This document shows positions 1-6,836 of a DNA stretch of 7,232 nucleotides, in pieces. Each line of letters begins with the position of its first letter. The first letter of the stretch is position 1. The DNA is from Methanobacteriota archaeon (lineage in GTDB: Archaea > Thermoplasmatota > Poseidoniia > Poseidoniales > Poseidoniaceae), in assembly GCA_002727515.1 (NCBI GenBank), contig PBXF01000026.1:3532-10763 (forward strand). Direction: 5' to 3'. The translations under genes were made by a program, and so were the position numbers. A model generated the notes under the pieces. It was not told the DNA's origin and ran no database searches. It saw nothing but the letters and a program-made list of their open reading frames with translations.

Positions 1-401
1 ATCGAACTGATTATTCCTTCTTCGGAAGCCACAATTCTATGTTCCATCTTCATGGCTTCAAGAATCATCAAAGGCTGACCTGGCTCTACATTCTGACCTT
101 CTTTAACCAATACTTGAAGGATTTTTCCGGGCATTGGGGCTGAAAGACTGGCATCACCCAAATCTTGAGTTGCACCCGGTTCAATTCTCTCAATACATAG
201 TATGTGTCCGGATAAATGAACCCACCAAGTATCCTCCACTTTAGAACTATGAGCAAAATGAATTGTCCCATCCGGCATTTGGACTTTGATTCTACCATCA
301 CTAAGAATATTAGCAACGTTGCCCGCTAAAACCCAATCATCGCCCTGCTTGGCAACAGTGACTTCAACAACCTCGCCATCGACTCTAAATTCATGTTGCA
401 T
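1..401 (-). CDS. Biotin carboxyl carrier subunit of an acyl-CoA (3-methylcrotonyl-CoA) carboxylase, C-terminus cut by window edge
   Basis: The product carries the biotin that shuttles CO2 from the biotin carboxylase to the carboxyltransferase. I translated 133 residues from an ATG at 401..399; the frame is open to the window edge. Residues about 87-133 form a biotinyl domain: SAPMPGKI at 87-94, a KEGQNVEPGQPL turn, and the biotinylation motif EAMKM at 115-119 with acceptor Lys118. The biotin lysine normally lies about 35 residues from the C-terminus, so about 20 residues are missing. Residues 1-75 are beta-rich (VDGEVVEVTV, WWVHLSGHILCI) and resemble the barrel part of the BT domain that precedes the carrier in fused alpha subunits. 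The start overlaps the stop of the biotin carboxylase gene by one base and has a strong AAGGAGGT Shine-Dalgarno eight bases upstream. The split from the biotin carboxylase is unusual. The carrier assignment is firm; the specific partner enzyme is inferred from the neighbours. Confidence 0.93.
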   Translation of the reverse strand, partial: MQHEFRVDGEVVEVTVAKQGDDWVLAGNVANILSDGRIKVQMPDGTIHFAHSSKVEDTWWVHLSGHILCIERIEPGATQDLGDASLSAPMPGKILQVLVKEGQNVEPGQPLMILEAMKMEHRIVASEEGIISS

Positions 402-418
402 CAAGGAAACCTCCTTGA
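401..418 (-). promoter_or_regulatory. Ribosome binding site inside a stop/start-overlapping hairpin (translational coupling element)
   Basis: On the minus-strand transcript this reads UCAAGGA-GGUU-UCCUUGA, a perfect 7-bp inverted repeat with a four-base loop. The Shine-Dalgarno AAGGAGGU (409..416) lies in the 5' arm and loop. The 3' arm contains the UGA stop of the biotin carboxylase gene (403..401), whose A is also the A of the carrier subunit's AUG. All of this is seen directly. The inference is that the hairpin masks the site until a ribosome finishing the upstream gene melts it, so carrier translation depends on upstream translation. Confidence 0.6.
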
Positions 419-1906
419 AATTGTTGAGAATGGGCTTATTGGTCCTTTTTCCTTCTGTTCTTGTGAACTCATTTTACGATGTTTACCAGAACTTTCACTA
501 ATTCCAGCAATCATTAATCCGATATCGAGAAGTTCTTTCGGAACATTAGCTTTCCAACCATTTGGCCACACTCTGTCGATTAAAGTGGTATCAGTAGAAC
601 CATTAATGACATCTTCTTGATCACATAATTCTCTAAGAAATCTAATATTGGTTGTAGTTCCTAATACTACGAATTCATCTAATGCCCTACGCATTCTTTG
701 AAGTGCCTCTTCCCTAGATGGCGCCCAAACTACAAGTTTTGCTAACATCGGGTCGTAATTAGGAGTTACATCATCACCTTGTCTGACTCCAGTGTCTAAC
801 CTAACACCTGGCCCGACCGGCGGTTCGAAAACAACAAGTGGCCCAATTGCCGGTAAGAAGTTATTAGTTGCATCCTCAGCATAAAGTCTGACTTCTATTG
901 AGTGGCCCCTAATGTTCAGTTCTCCACAACTCATTGGCTCGCCTGCAGCAATTCTAATCTGTTCTCTAACAATATCAACTCCCGTGACCATTTCAGTAAC
1001 TGGATGCTCAACCTGAATCCTGGTATTCATTTCCAAAAAGAAAAATTCTCCTGATGGTGCGAGTAAGAATTCAACAGTACCTGCTCCTACGTAGTCCACT
1101 GCTTGGGCCGCTAAAATTGCAGCTTTGCCCATTCTTTCCCGCAATTGCGGTGTCATTGTTGGGCATGGGGCTTCTTCAAACACCTTCTGGTGTCTTCTTT
1201 GCACACTACACTCTCTTTCGCCGAGATGAATTGTTCTACCGTGATTATCTGCTAAAATTTGAATTTCAACATGCTTTGAGCCTGTCAATAAACGTTCGAC
1301 ATATACTCTTCCATCGCCAAAAGCTGCAATCGCTTCTCTACGGGCTCCACTGACTGCATCATCAAGTTCTTCAGGCAAATTAACGACTCGCATTCCCTTT
1401 CCGCCGCCACCTGAAGATGCTTTGAGGAGTAGTGGAAACCCTACTCTTTGACTAGCTTCTCTAATTGCTTCCAATGCTTCTTCAGCATCATCTTGCTCAA
1501 TCTCTTCACCTGGAATAACGGGCACTCCAGCAGCCTTCATCGTTGTTCTAGCTGTCATTTTATCACCCATCTTTTCAATGGCCATGGCGGAAGGGCCTAT
1601 CCAAGATATTCCTGAATCGATGACTGCTTGAGCAAAATCAGCCCTCTCAGACAAGAATCCAAAACCAGGATGAATTGCATCCGCACCATTTTCTCTAGCG
1701 ATTTTTAATATCTGCTTTTGGTTAAGATATGTTTCAGTAATGCTTTCACCCTCAAGACGTACCGATTTAGTGGCGAGTTCAACAAATAGTGAATCTGCAT
1801 CATTATCGGCATAAATAGCAATTGAAGAGAGTCCTGCTTCGTTGCAGGCGCGAAGAATACGGCAAGCGATTTCGCCTCGATTCGCAACCAATACATTGCT
1901 AACCAT
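401..1906 (-). CDS. liuD: Biotin carboxylase subunit of 3-methylcrotonyl-CoA carboxylase (stand-alone, split alpha subunit)
   Basis: This 501-residue ATP-grasp enzyme carboxylates biotin with bicarbonate and ATP in the cytosol. The order is the N-terminal fold (VLVANRGEIACRI, 5-17), the central ATP-grasp domain with glycine loop SSGGGGKGM (164-172), and the C-terminal domain with GHSIEVRLYAED (334-345). Residues matching the E. coli AccC active site are all present: Lys116, Lys162, His212, Lys241, Glu279, Glu292, Arg296, Val299, Glu300 and Arg340. The domain ends near residue 450. A hydrophobic stretch (456-470) and a polar tail (about 471-501) follow where a fused alpha subunit would continue into BT and carrier domains, which here are encoded by the next gene. 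The ATG start has GGAG seven bases upstream (1914-1917) and lies 13 bases after the hydratase stop. Substrate class is assigned from the neighbouring liuB-type beta subunit, since this domain alone cannot separate MCC, PCC or ACC. The symbol covers only the N-terminal part of LiuD. Confidence 0.93.
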   Translation of the reverse strand: MVSNVLVANRGEIACRILRACNEAGLSSIAIYADNDADSLFVELATKSVRLEGESITETYLNQKQILKIARENGADAIHPGFGFLSERADFAQAVIDSGISWIGPSAMAIEKMGDKMTARTTMKAAGVPVIPGEEIEQDDAEEALEAIREASQRVGFPLLLKASSGGGGKGMRVVNLPEELDDAVSGARREAIAAFGDGRVYVERLLTGSKHVEIQILADNHGRTIHLGERECSVQRRHQKVFEEAPCPTMTPQLRERMGKAAILAAQAVDYVGAGTVEFLLAPSGEFFFLEMNTRIQVEHPVTEMVTGVDIVREQIRIAAGEPMSCGELNIRGHSIEVRLYAEDATNNFLPAIGPLVVFEPPVGPGVRLDTGVRQGDDVTPNYDPMLAKLVVWAPSREEALQRMRRALDEFVVLGTTTNIRFLRELCDQEDVINGSTDTTLIDRVWPNGWKANVPKELLDIGLMIAGISESSGKHRKMSSQEQKEKGPISPFSTISRRFP

Positions 1907-1919
1907 CTAATCTCTCCGT

Positions 1920-2774
1920 TTATTGCTTCCAATTTGCCGGTCTCTTTTCTAAGAAAGAAGACAACCCTTCTTGACCCTCTTTAGAACCTCGCATTTTACT
2001 AGTAAAATCTAATGTAAATTGTCGTAGTTTTTCATCATCAAGCGCCCAATGATCAAATTCCAATGTTAGCTCTTTGGCTAGTGAAACTGCGGAAGGGCCA
2101 GTAGAGAGTATCTCTTCGAGAATAGCCTGTGAAGCACCTTGTAAATCCTCCTTGGTTTTGACAACTTTTTCAATAAACCCAATTCGAAGGGCTTCTTCGG
2201 AATCTATTCTGCTTGCTTGCATTGCTAGTCTTCTAAAACACGCTGAACCTAATCTTCGATACACATATGGGCCAATAACTGCAGGAAGAATTCCTAATTT
2301 ACCTTCTGATAATGCGATTTTGACATTTTCAGTTGCTGCCACATAATCGCAACAAGCGATTAAGCCTGCACCACCACCTAAAGCAACTCCTTGAATTAAT
2401 CCAATTGTAAAACAAGGATGAGCCCAAAGGCTGTTGAATAAGCGGTCTAATCGTGCTGAATCCTTACGGTTTTCTTCCGCTGTTTGTGCTCCTGCATCGC
2501 GCATCATATTGATATCAGCACCGGCACAGAAATGCTTTCCTTGGCCTGAAATTATCAATGTTCTAAGATACTCTTGGCCGTCATTATCGTGTAATTGGTT
2601 GACATAACCTGCACTACGCTTTGCGGTCCAATCGAAGATTTCACATAACTCAGAAATCATTTGTACATTGAGAGCATTGTATTTTTCTTCTCGATTTAAT
2701 GTAATATGACACGTTGAACCTTCAATTTCAATTTTCACTAACTCAGTTTGAGGGGGATTTTGCATATTTTCCAT
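1920..2774 (-). CDS. liuC: 3-methylglutaconyl-CoA hydratase (enoyl-CoA hydratase/isomerase family)
   Basis: A 284-residue crotonase-fold enzyme, predicted to hydrate 3-methylglutaconyl-CoA to HMG-CoA, the step after 3-methylcrotonyl-CoA carboxylase in leucine breakdown. Oxyanion-hole segments are visible: GKHFCAGADINMM (79-91) and QGVALGGGAGLIACCD (128-143). The SEGKLGILPAVIGPYV segment (156-171) supplies the likely catalytic Glu157 and matches the LiuC subgroup pattern (EvrLGl.PA.IsPYV), as do AGAD-N-M and the spacing to a following EN..D (101-105). The other glutamate of classical crotonases (in GGGxEL) is Gly137 here, as I recall for the LiuC subgroup. An insertion at roughly 50-69 (AGYVNQLHDNDGQEY) lengthens the N-terminal lobe. 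The start has GGAG eight bases upstream (2783-2786); a second ATG three codons in is possible. It sits between liuB and the biotin carboxylase gene, the bacterial liuBCD order, which is the main support for this function over generic enoyl-CoA hydratase. Confidence 0.85.
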   Translation of the reverse strand: MENMQNPPQTELVKIEIEGSTCHITLNREEKYNALNVQMISELCEIFDWTAKRSAGYVNQLHDNDGQEYLRTLIISGQGKHFCAGADINMMRDAGAQTAEENRKDSARLDRLFNSLWAHPCFTIGLIQGVALGGGAGLIACCDYVAATENVKIALSEGKLGILPAVIGPYVYRRLGSACFRRLAMQASRIDSEEALRIGFIEKVVKTKEDLQGASQAILEEILSTGPSAVSLAKELTLEFDHWALDDEKLRQFTLDFTSKMRGSKEGQEGLSSFLEKRPANWKQ

Positions 2775-2816
2775 GATTAAAACTCCAATTGCATATTTGA
2801 TTTTTCAATTGATAAA

Positions 2817-4427
2817 TTACATCCTAAATACTCCAAATTTATCATTTGGTAGTGGAGCATTTCTAGCTGCTGCTAAACATAGCCCAAGAATGTCCCTAGT
2901 GTCTCTCGGATCGATGATTCCATCATCCCATAATCTAGCTGTAGAGTAGTAAGGGCTTCCTTCTGTTTCATACTTGTCAAGAATTGGTTTTCTAAATTCT
3001 TCCAACTCTTCCCCTTCCATCGCAGGCATTCCTTCGCGCGCCCTTTGATCTTGCTTTACAGTTGCAAGAACGTCTGCCGCTTGAGGCCCCCCCATAACAG
3101 AAATTCGGCTATTGGGCCATATGAAAAGAAACCTTGGGTCGTATGCTCTACCGCACATCCCGTAGTTACCAGCGCCATGTGAACCTCCAATAATCACCGT
3201 AAATTTCGGTACATTAACACAAGATACAGCGGTGACTAATTTTGCCCCATCCTTAGCAATTCCTCCTGCCTCGTAGGCTTTACCAACCATGAAACCAGTA
3301 ATATTCTGTAAGAAAACTAACGGTATGCCTCTTTGACCACACAGTTCTACAAAGTGAGCACCTTTAAGCGAAGATTCTGAAAATAAAATACCATTATTTG
3401 CCACAATTCCAACTTTATGTCCGTGAATATGTGCAAAACCACAAATCAACGTTGTACCATACCTCGATTTGAATTCATGGAATCTAGAACCGTCGACAAT
3501 CCTAGCAATAATTTCCTTTATGTCAACTGGTGTACGATTATCACTAGGTATTAGGCCAAGTAAATCCTCTATATCATGAGCAGGTGGTTCTACCTCAGCA
3601 CTTGCTGCCGGAGCTAAATCACGAGGCCCCAGATTTTCTACTATATTTCTAACTAAACGTAATGCTTCAGGTTCATCCTCAGCAAAATGGTCTGCAACAC
3701 CGGATTGTGCAGTATGAACATCTGCACCACCCAATTCTTCAGCGGTAACAACTTCACCAGTTGCTGCTTTAACCAACGGAGGGCCTGCAAGAAAGATCGT
3801 CCCATTTCCTTTGACAATAATTGATTCATCAGACATAGCAGGGACATAGGCTCCCCCAGCAGTACAAGAGCCTAAAACTGCCGCGATTTGAGGTATATCG
3901 TCGCCTGACATCCTCGCCTGATTTCTAAAAATTCTCCCAAAATGATTTACATCAGGGAAAACTTCGTCTTGCATTGGTAAAAATGCACCTCCGGAATCGA
4001 CAAGGTATATGCATGGCAAATGGTTCTCATGTGCAACTGTTTGGGCTCTAATGTGCTTTTTTACAGTCATTGGATAGTATGAACCTCCTTTTACAGTTGC
4101 ATCATTAGCAACAAAAAGACACTCTCTCCCATGTACCAATCCAATACCGGTAACTATTCCTGAACTATGAGCGCGCCCATCATAAAGTTCGTATGCGGCT
4201 AAAGGAGACAACTCTAGGAATGCAGTACCTGGGTCGATAATTCTCTCAATACGCTCCCTAGGTAATAATTTTCCACGCCCTCTATGACGTTCAACATACT
4301 TGCCACCTCCACCATTGGAGGCAACCTCCAAACGTTCTCGAAGCGTATTGATCAGATTTGAATTGTGCTCGACACGTTTAGAAAAATCCGCATCTGCTCG
4401 ATTTACCCTAGTTGGCAATCTGTCCAT
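2817..4427 (-). CDS. liuB: 3-methylcrotonyl-CoA carboxylase, carboxyltransferase (beta) subunit
   Basis: Transfers carboxyl from biotin to 3-methylcrotonyl-CoA in leucine catabolism, together with the biotin carboxylase and carrier encoded downstream. Numbering below counts from a further in-frame ATG at 4469 (550 residues). Two crotonase-like halves are visible: [17 protein letters not shown] (65-81), [18 protein letters not shown] (122-139), [16 protein letters not shown] (158-173), [15 protein letters not shown] (201-215), then [20 protein letters not shown] (387-406), [20 protein letters not shown] (428-447) and [11 protein letters not shown] (451-461), ending in KFGVFRM. The [10 protein letters not shown] segment is the MCC-type signature; propionyl-CoA carboxylases differ there. 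I prefer the ATG at 4427: it has GAGGGG four bases upstream (4432-4437) and gives an N-terminus as long as bacterial LiuB, while the 14 extra residues from 4469 have no Shine-Dalgarno. A leaderless start at 4469 remains possible. The gene is complete, with its TAA 42 bases before the hydratase. Confidence 0.95.
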   Translation of the reverse strand: MDRLPTRVNRADADFSKRVEHNSNLINTLRERLEVASNGGGGKYVERHRGRGKLLPRERIERIIDPGTAFLELSPLAAYELYDGRAHSSGIVTGIGLVHGRECLFVANDATVKGGSYYPMTVKKHIRAQTVAHENHLPCIYLVDSGGAFLPMQDEVFPDVNHFGRIFRNQARMSGDDIPQIAAVLGSCTAGGAYVPAMSDESIIVKGNGTIFLAGPPLVKAATGEVVTAEELGGADVHTAQSGVADHFAEDEPEALRLVRNIVENLGPRDLAPAASAEVEPPAHDIEDLLGLIPSDNRTPVDIKEIIARIVDGSRFHEFKSRYGTTLICGFAHIHGHKVGIVANNGILFSESSLKGAHFVELCGQRGIPLVFLQNITGFMVGKAYEAGGIAKDGAKLVTAVSCVNVPKFTVIIGGSHGAGNYGMCGRAYDPRFLFIWPNSRISVMGGPQAADVLATVKQDQRAREGMPAMEGEELEEFRKPILDKYETEGSPYYSTARLWDDGIIDPRDTRDILGLCLAAARNAPLPNDKFGVFRM

Positions 4428-4512
4428 GATACCCCTCAAATCAATGCAAGAAGAACCGACATTTAACATTGAAGATTAAATCAGATGTTTTGTCATTATA
4501 CATCAAGTATTA
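4428..4512 (-). promoter_or_regulatory. Possible promoter of the leucine-catabolism block
   Basis: Reading toward liuB, the end of the DUF63 gene and the gap after it contain AT-rich, TATA-like words, TTTAATAC (about 4512-4505) and TGTATAATG (about 4502-4494). Archaeal TATA boxes sit roughly 25 bases before the transcript start. The second word would therefore start a transcript close to the ATG at 4469, allowing a leaderless message. The first would give a leader that includes the GAGGGG site used by the ATG at 4427. The functional break here (membrane protein to catabolic genes) fits a new transcription unit. This is read by eye only and is weak. Confidence 0.3.
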
Positions 4513-5887
4513 AACGCCCTATATCTCTCAAACCAGGAGCCAAACCAACTATAAGAACTGCTAGAACAATCAACATGCGCATGTGAACTTGTCTTTTCTC
4601 AACACGCATCTCGATAAACAACAAAACAATAACTGCAACTAGAATCGCTTTTACAAGAGCAAATAGCCATGCACCTTCGCCCCATGTAATCCCTATTGAA
4701 TCATTAATTTGGCCGCCGAATTGGATGACTGCATTACTAACAGGGTGTTTTTCTCCATAGCCAAAGAAATCTATACCAACCATTGTCGCAATACCATCAC
4801 ATAATTGCCCATAAACCATAGCCAAAACCATAGGATTAGCCAACAGTGCTTTCTTCGATAACTGTTCAATAGGGTGCTTAGATACTATTTTATTGGCATC
4901 TTCCCACGTTTTGACAGTTACCCCATCAGGCAAAACTCCAGCCTGATAACCACTCATACTGATATGTCTGGCATCTTCAATGCCATATTTGTACATAAAC
5001 CAACAAACTACTGCTGGAATTCCCAAAACAACAACTAGAGGCCATAGTGGTTGAGATTCAACAAGCCTACCGCTTTCTTGCGGCCATGGAGTATCTAGGA
5101 ATTGAAGCCAGTGGAAAAACCCAAGAACTGTAGCTGAAGAACCGAATGCAGTTAATCCTCTTGTGATAGAGGGCCATTTCCATGTCCAAACTAAAACCAT
5201 AAACAAAAGCAAAAACGATAATGTTAGGCCTATCAAAATCCAAAATAATCCCATATCTTGATGTTCAATGTATGATGGACGGTATAGTAAAGCCCAATGA
5301 AGGAATAAAGCCATTCCTAAGGAAATGAATAATACTGTACGGCTTTTTTCAATAGTTTTATCGTCATCTATTCCATCCCATTTTGAGCAAAAACTATGAG
5401 ATAAAAATGCAATACCAACCAACCAAAGAGCTAGGTGAAAATGAATTATTGGAGAAATCAACAACCAGTCTATACTTGAACTAAAGAAATCCGAGTCTTC
5501 TAGAACCCTTAATACAGGTGCTAGTAGCACCCACATAATCAGAGCAATCATCATTTTATCATCAGCAGGCAAACCCATTTTACGAAAAATTCCCTGTAAT
5601 ACCACTACAGAAAGTAGAATCGTGAATGCATAAATTGCGGTATTCTGAGGCGAATAACCGGCATCTCCAGCAGCACCTGCATCTTTTACAATAGGATCCC
5701 AGACTATCGGTTTAAGTCCATCGCCCCAAAAAATATCATTTGCAAAAATCAATCCGAAAGATAAAACTGAAACTAACGCAACTAGAAACCAAATTGAGGC
5801 TTTTTCTAATTGAGAAAAAACATCATCCGGCAATGCAGAATCATAATCAGAGAGTTTTCCTTCAATCTCAGATGCTGTAGAAATCAT
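4496..5887 (-). CDS. DUF63 family multi-pass membrane protein, unusually long
   Basis: An integral membrane protein of unknown function. Numbering below counts from a possible TTG start at 5896 (466 residues); the ATG at 5887 is residue 4 and my preferred start, although neither has a good Shine-Dalgarno. DUF63 marks: LRVLEDSDFF (129-138), HFHLALW (152-158), the conserved AMVYGQLCDGIATMVGIDFF block followed by GYGEKHP (359-385), and the C-terminal GLAPGLRDIGRLIL (451-464). About ten hydrophobic segments are visible, for example at 33-53, 86-103, 113-133, 147-167, 186-205, 213-237, 249-265, 283-302, 406-428 and 438-455. The acidic and histidine-bearing motifs lie near membrane segments and could bind a metal or cofactor, but I know no established activity. 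DUF63 proteins I recall are closer to 300 residues; the extra length includes a soluble loop at about 303-350. The protein may be co-transcribed with the FKBP gene 50 bases upstream. Confidence 0.82.
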   Translation of the reverse strand: MISTASEIEGKLSDYDSALPDDVFSQLEKASIWFLVALVSVLSFGLIFANDIFWGDGLKPIVWDPIVKDAGAAGDAGYSPQNTAIYAFTILLSVVVLQGIFRKMGLPADDKMMIALIMWVLLAPVLRVLEDSDFFSSSIDWLLISPIIHFHLALWLVGIAFLSHSFCSKWDGIDDDKTIEKSRTVLFISLGMALFLHWALLYRPSYIEHQDMGLFWILIGLTLSFLLLFMVLVWTWKWPSITRGLTAFGSSATVLGFFHWLQFLDTPWPQESGRLVESQPLWPLVVVLGIPAVVCWFMYKYGIEDARHISMSGYQAGVLPDGVTVKTWEDANKIVSKHPIEQLSKKALLANPMVLAMVYGQLCDGIATMVGIDFFGYGEKHPVSNAVIQFGGQINDSIGITWGEGAWLFALVKAILVAVIVLLFIEMRVEKRQVHMRMLIVLAVLIVGLAPGLRDIGRLILDV

Positions 5888-5937
5888 CCTAACCAAACAG
5901 CCCTAAGCACGGTTGAATTATTAGTTTACTATGTTGT

Positions 5938-6768
5938 TCACTCTTCTTCTTGAGAAGATAAACGTTCGATTAATTCAGCTTTTTTACCGCCAACTGGTAG
6001 GCCTTTGGCTTTGAGCCTATCTTTTAGTTCTGCAACTGAAAGTTTAGACAGGTCTTCACTAGATTCTTCTTCTGCATCTTCAACCCCGAATCCTCGAGGT
6101 TCATGAACTTCAATGAAGGAAATTTTTCCGCACTCCATTGCGTCTCGAATAGTGGTAACCAGTCTAAATTTCATCATTGCAGCATTAGTATCAAACAACA
6201 TAGCCTGTGGAAGAGTTATCGAAAGATCTTTTCCTTCAAAAGATACTTCAAATCCAGAGTGACCAGTATTAGATTCTAAAAGGCCCAAAACCTTGTCATC
6301 ATCACCTTTTAGTTCCTTGACAACTGTAAATACATATTTCAGAGTTTTACCTGCCATAGGGTGATTATAATCGATTTTAGCACGGCCTGCGGCGAGGTAG
6401 GTAAGGTATCCTTGGCGTCCACCAATAGTTATAGGTGCACCAATGTACAGTGATTGAGGGTCTTGAACTGACCTCTTAAGTTTGTCAATACTAATGACTT
6501 CAGTCATAGTAGGGTCTTTTTCGCCATATCCTTCCTCTGGAGGAATTTCAATCTCAACTTGCTTTCCAACTTTTGCATCCTGCAAAGCCGCTTCAAAACC
6601 AGGAATAAGTCCACCTGAACCAACAACACAGACCATAGGGGCATAACTACGGCCTTCTTGGTGCATTTCATGCTCCTTTGCCACCTCTTCGCTGGTAGTT
6701 TCAATCAAGTCACCGGTTTCACCGCTGAATAAGTCATAATCAACATGTATAATTGCTCCATCTTCCAT
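5938..6768 (-). CDS. FKBP-type peptidyl-prolyl cis-trans isomerase with C-terminal SAP domain
   Basis: A 276-residue protein predicted to isomerise X-Pro bonds and act as a folding chaperone; it has no signal peptide or membrane segment, so it is cytosolic. The FKBP core is interrupted by an insert-in-flap domain, as in SlyD and long archaeal FKBPs: GSGGLIPGFEAAL (50-62), EEGYGEKDP (78-86), insert at about 87-132, then YNHPMAGKTLKYVFTVV (134-150). Residues about 158-225 form a further domain (GFEVSFEGKDLSITLP, RDAMECGKISFIEVHEP), reminiscent of the C-terminal domain of archaeal FKBP26-type proteins. An acidic linker (EDAEEESSEDL, 230-240) leads to a SAP motif at 241-272 (LSVAELKDRLKAKGLPVGGK then KAELIERL), a helix-turn-helix unit that usually binds DNA. 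An isomerase joined to a SAP module is the odd point. The start is secured by AAGGAGG seven bases upstream (6776-6782). Confidence 0.92.
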   Translation of the reverse strand: MEDGAIIHVDYDLFSGETGDLIETTSEEVAKEHEMHQEGRSYAPMVCVVGSGGLIPGFEAALQDAKVGKQVEIEIPPEEGYGEKDPTMTEVISIDKLKRSVQDPQSLYIGAPITIGGRQGYLTYLAAGRAKIDYNHPMAGKTLKYVFTVVKELKGDDDKVLGLLESNTGHSGFEVSFEGKDLSITLPQAMLFDTNAAMMKFRLVTTIRDAMECGKISFIEVHEPRGFGVEDAEEESSEDLSKLSVAELKDRLKAKGLPVGGKKAELIERLSSQEEE

Positions 6769-6836
6769 GGTATAGCCTCCTTAGAGATATTCGGCCGACT
6801 TGACTCCCCTTGATAATCTCTTGGTTAATTAACTAA
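6769..6836 (-). promoter_or_regulatory. Intergenic region with strong Shine-Dalgarno for the FKBP gene
   Basis: This 68-base gap holds an AAGGAGG ribosome binding site at 6776-6782, seven bases before the FKBP ATG. Just after the upstream stop codon is an AT-rich stretch containing the palindrome TTAATTAA, which could be part of a promoter but is not a convincing archaeal TATA box. No terminator-like T-run or stem is evident. Confidence 0.5.

Noticed and set aside
86..316. Minus-strand frame of 76 codons inside the carrier subunit gene
   Set aside because: Out of frame with the biotinyl domain, which has an unmistakable EAMKM motif in the other frame.
395..420. A frameshift sequencing error joining biotin carboxylase and carrier into one protein
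   Set aside because: The downstream frame has its own ATG at an exact TGATG overlap and a strong AAGGAGGT at good spacing, which an accidental frameshift would not create. Not fully excluded without a second assembly.
286..620. Two overlapping plus-strand open frames of 71 and 75 codons across the liuD/carrier junction
   Set aside because: They lie antisense to well-supported coding sequence with intact motifs, lack credible ribosome sites and resemble no protein family.
1054..1353. Plus-strand open frame of 99 codons
   Set aside because: Fully antisense to the biotin carboxylase catalytic domain, including its RRHQK and oxyanion residues; a shadow of that reading frame.
2074..2346. Plus-strand open frame of 90 codons
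   Set aside because: Antisense to liuC with low-complexity Ser/Ile-rich product; no start signal or family resemblance.
2775..2816. Two CAATTG palindromes in the liuB-liuC gap as an operator
   Set aside because: Six-base AT-rich palindromes in a short AT-rich gap are easily due to chance, and the gap is within a tightly packed operon.
2817..4469. Propionyl-CoA carboxylase beta subunit
   Set aside because: The C-terminal half has [10 protein letters not shown] and [11 protein letters not shown] and the protein ends in FGVFRM, all typical of methylcrotonyl-CoA carboxylase; the neighbouring LiuC-type hydratase agrees.
6812..6836. TTAATTAA palindrome after the ccmF-like gene as a terminator or promoter
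   Set aside because: Too short for a stable stem, no T-run follows, and it does not match an archaeal TATA/BRE arrangement convincingly.
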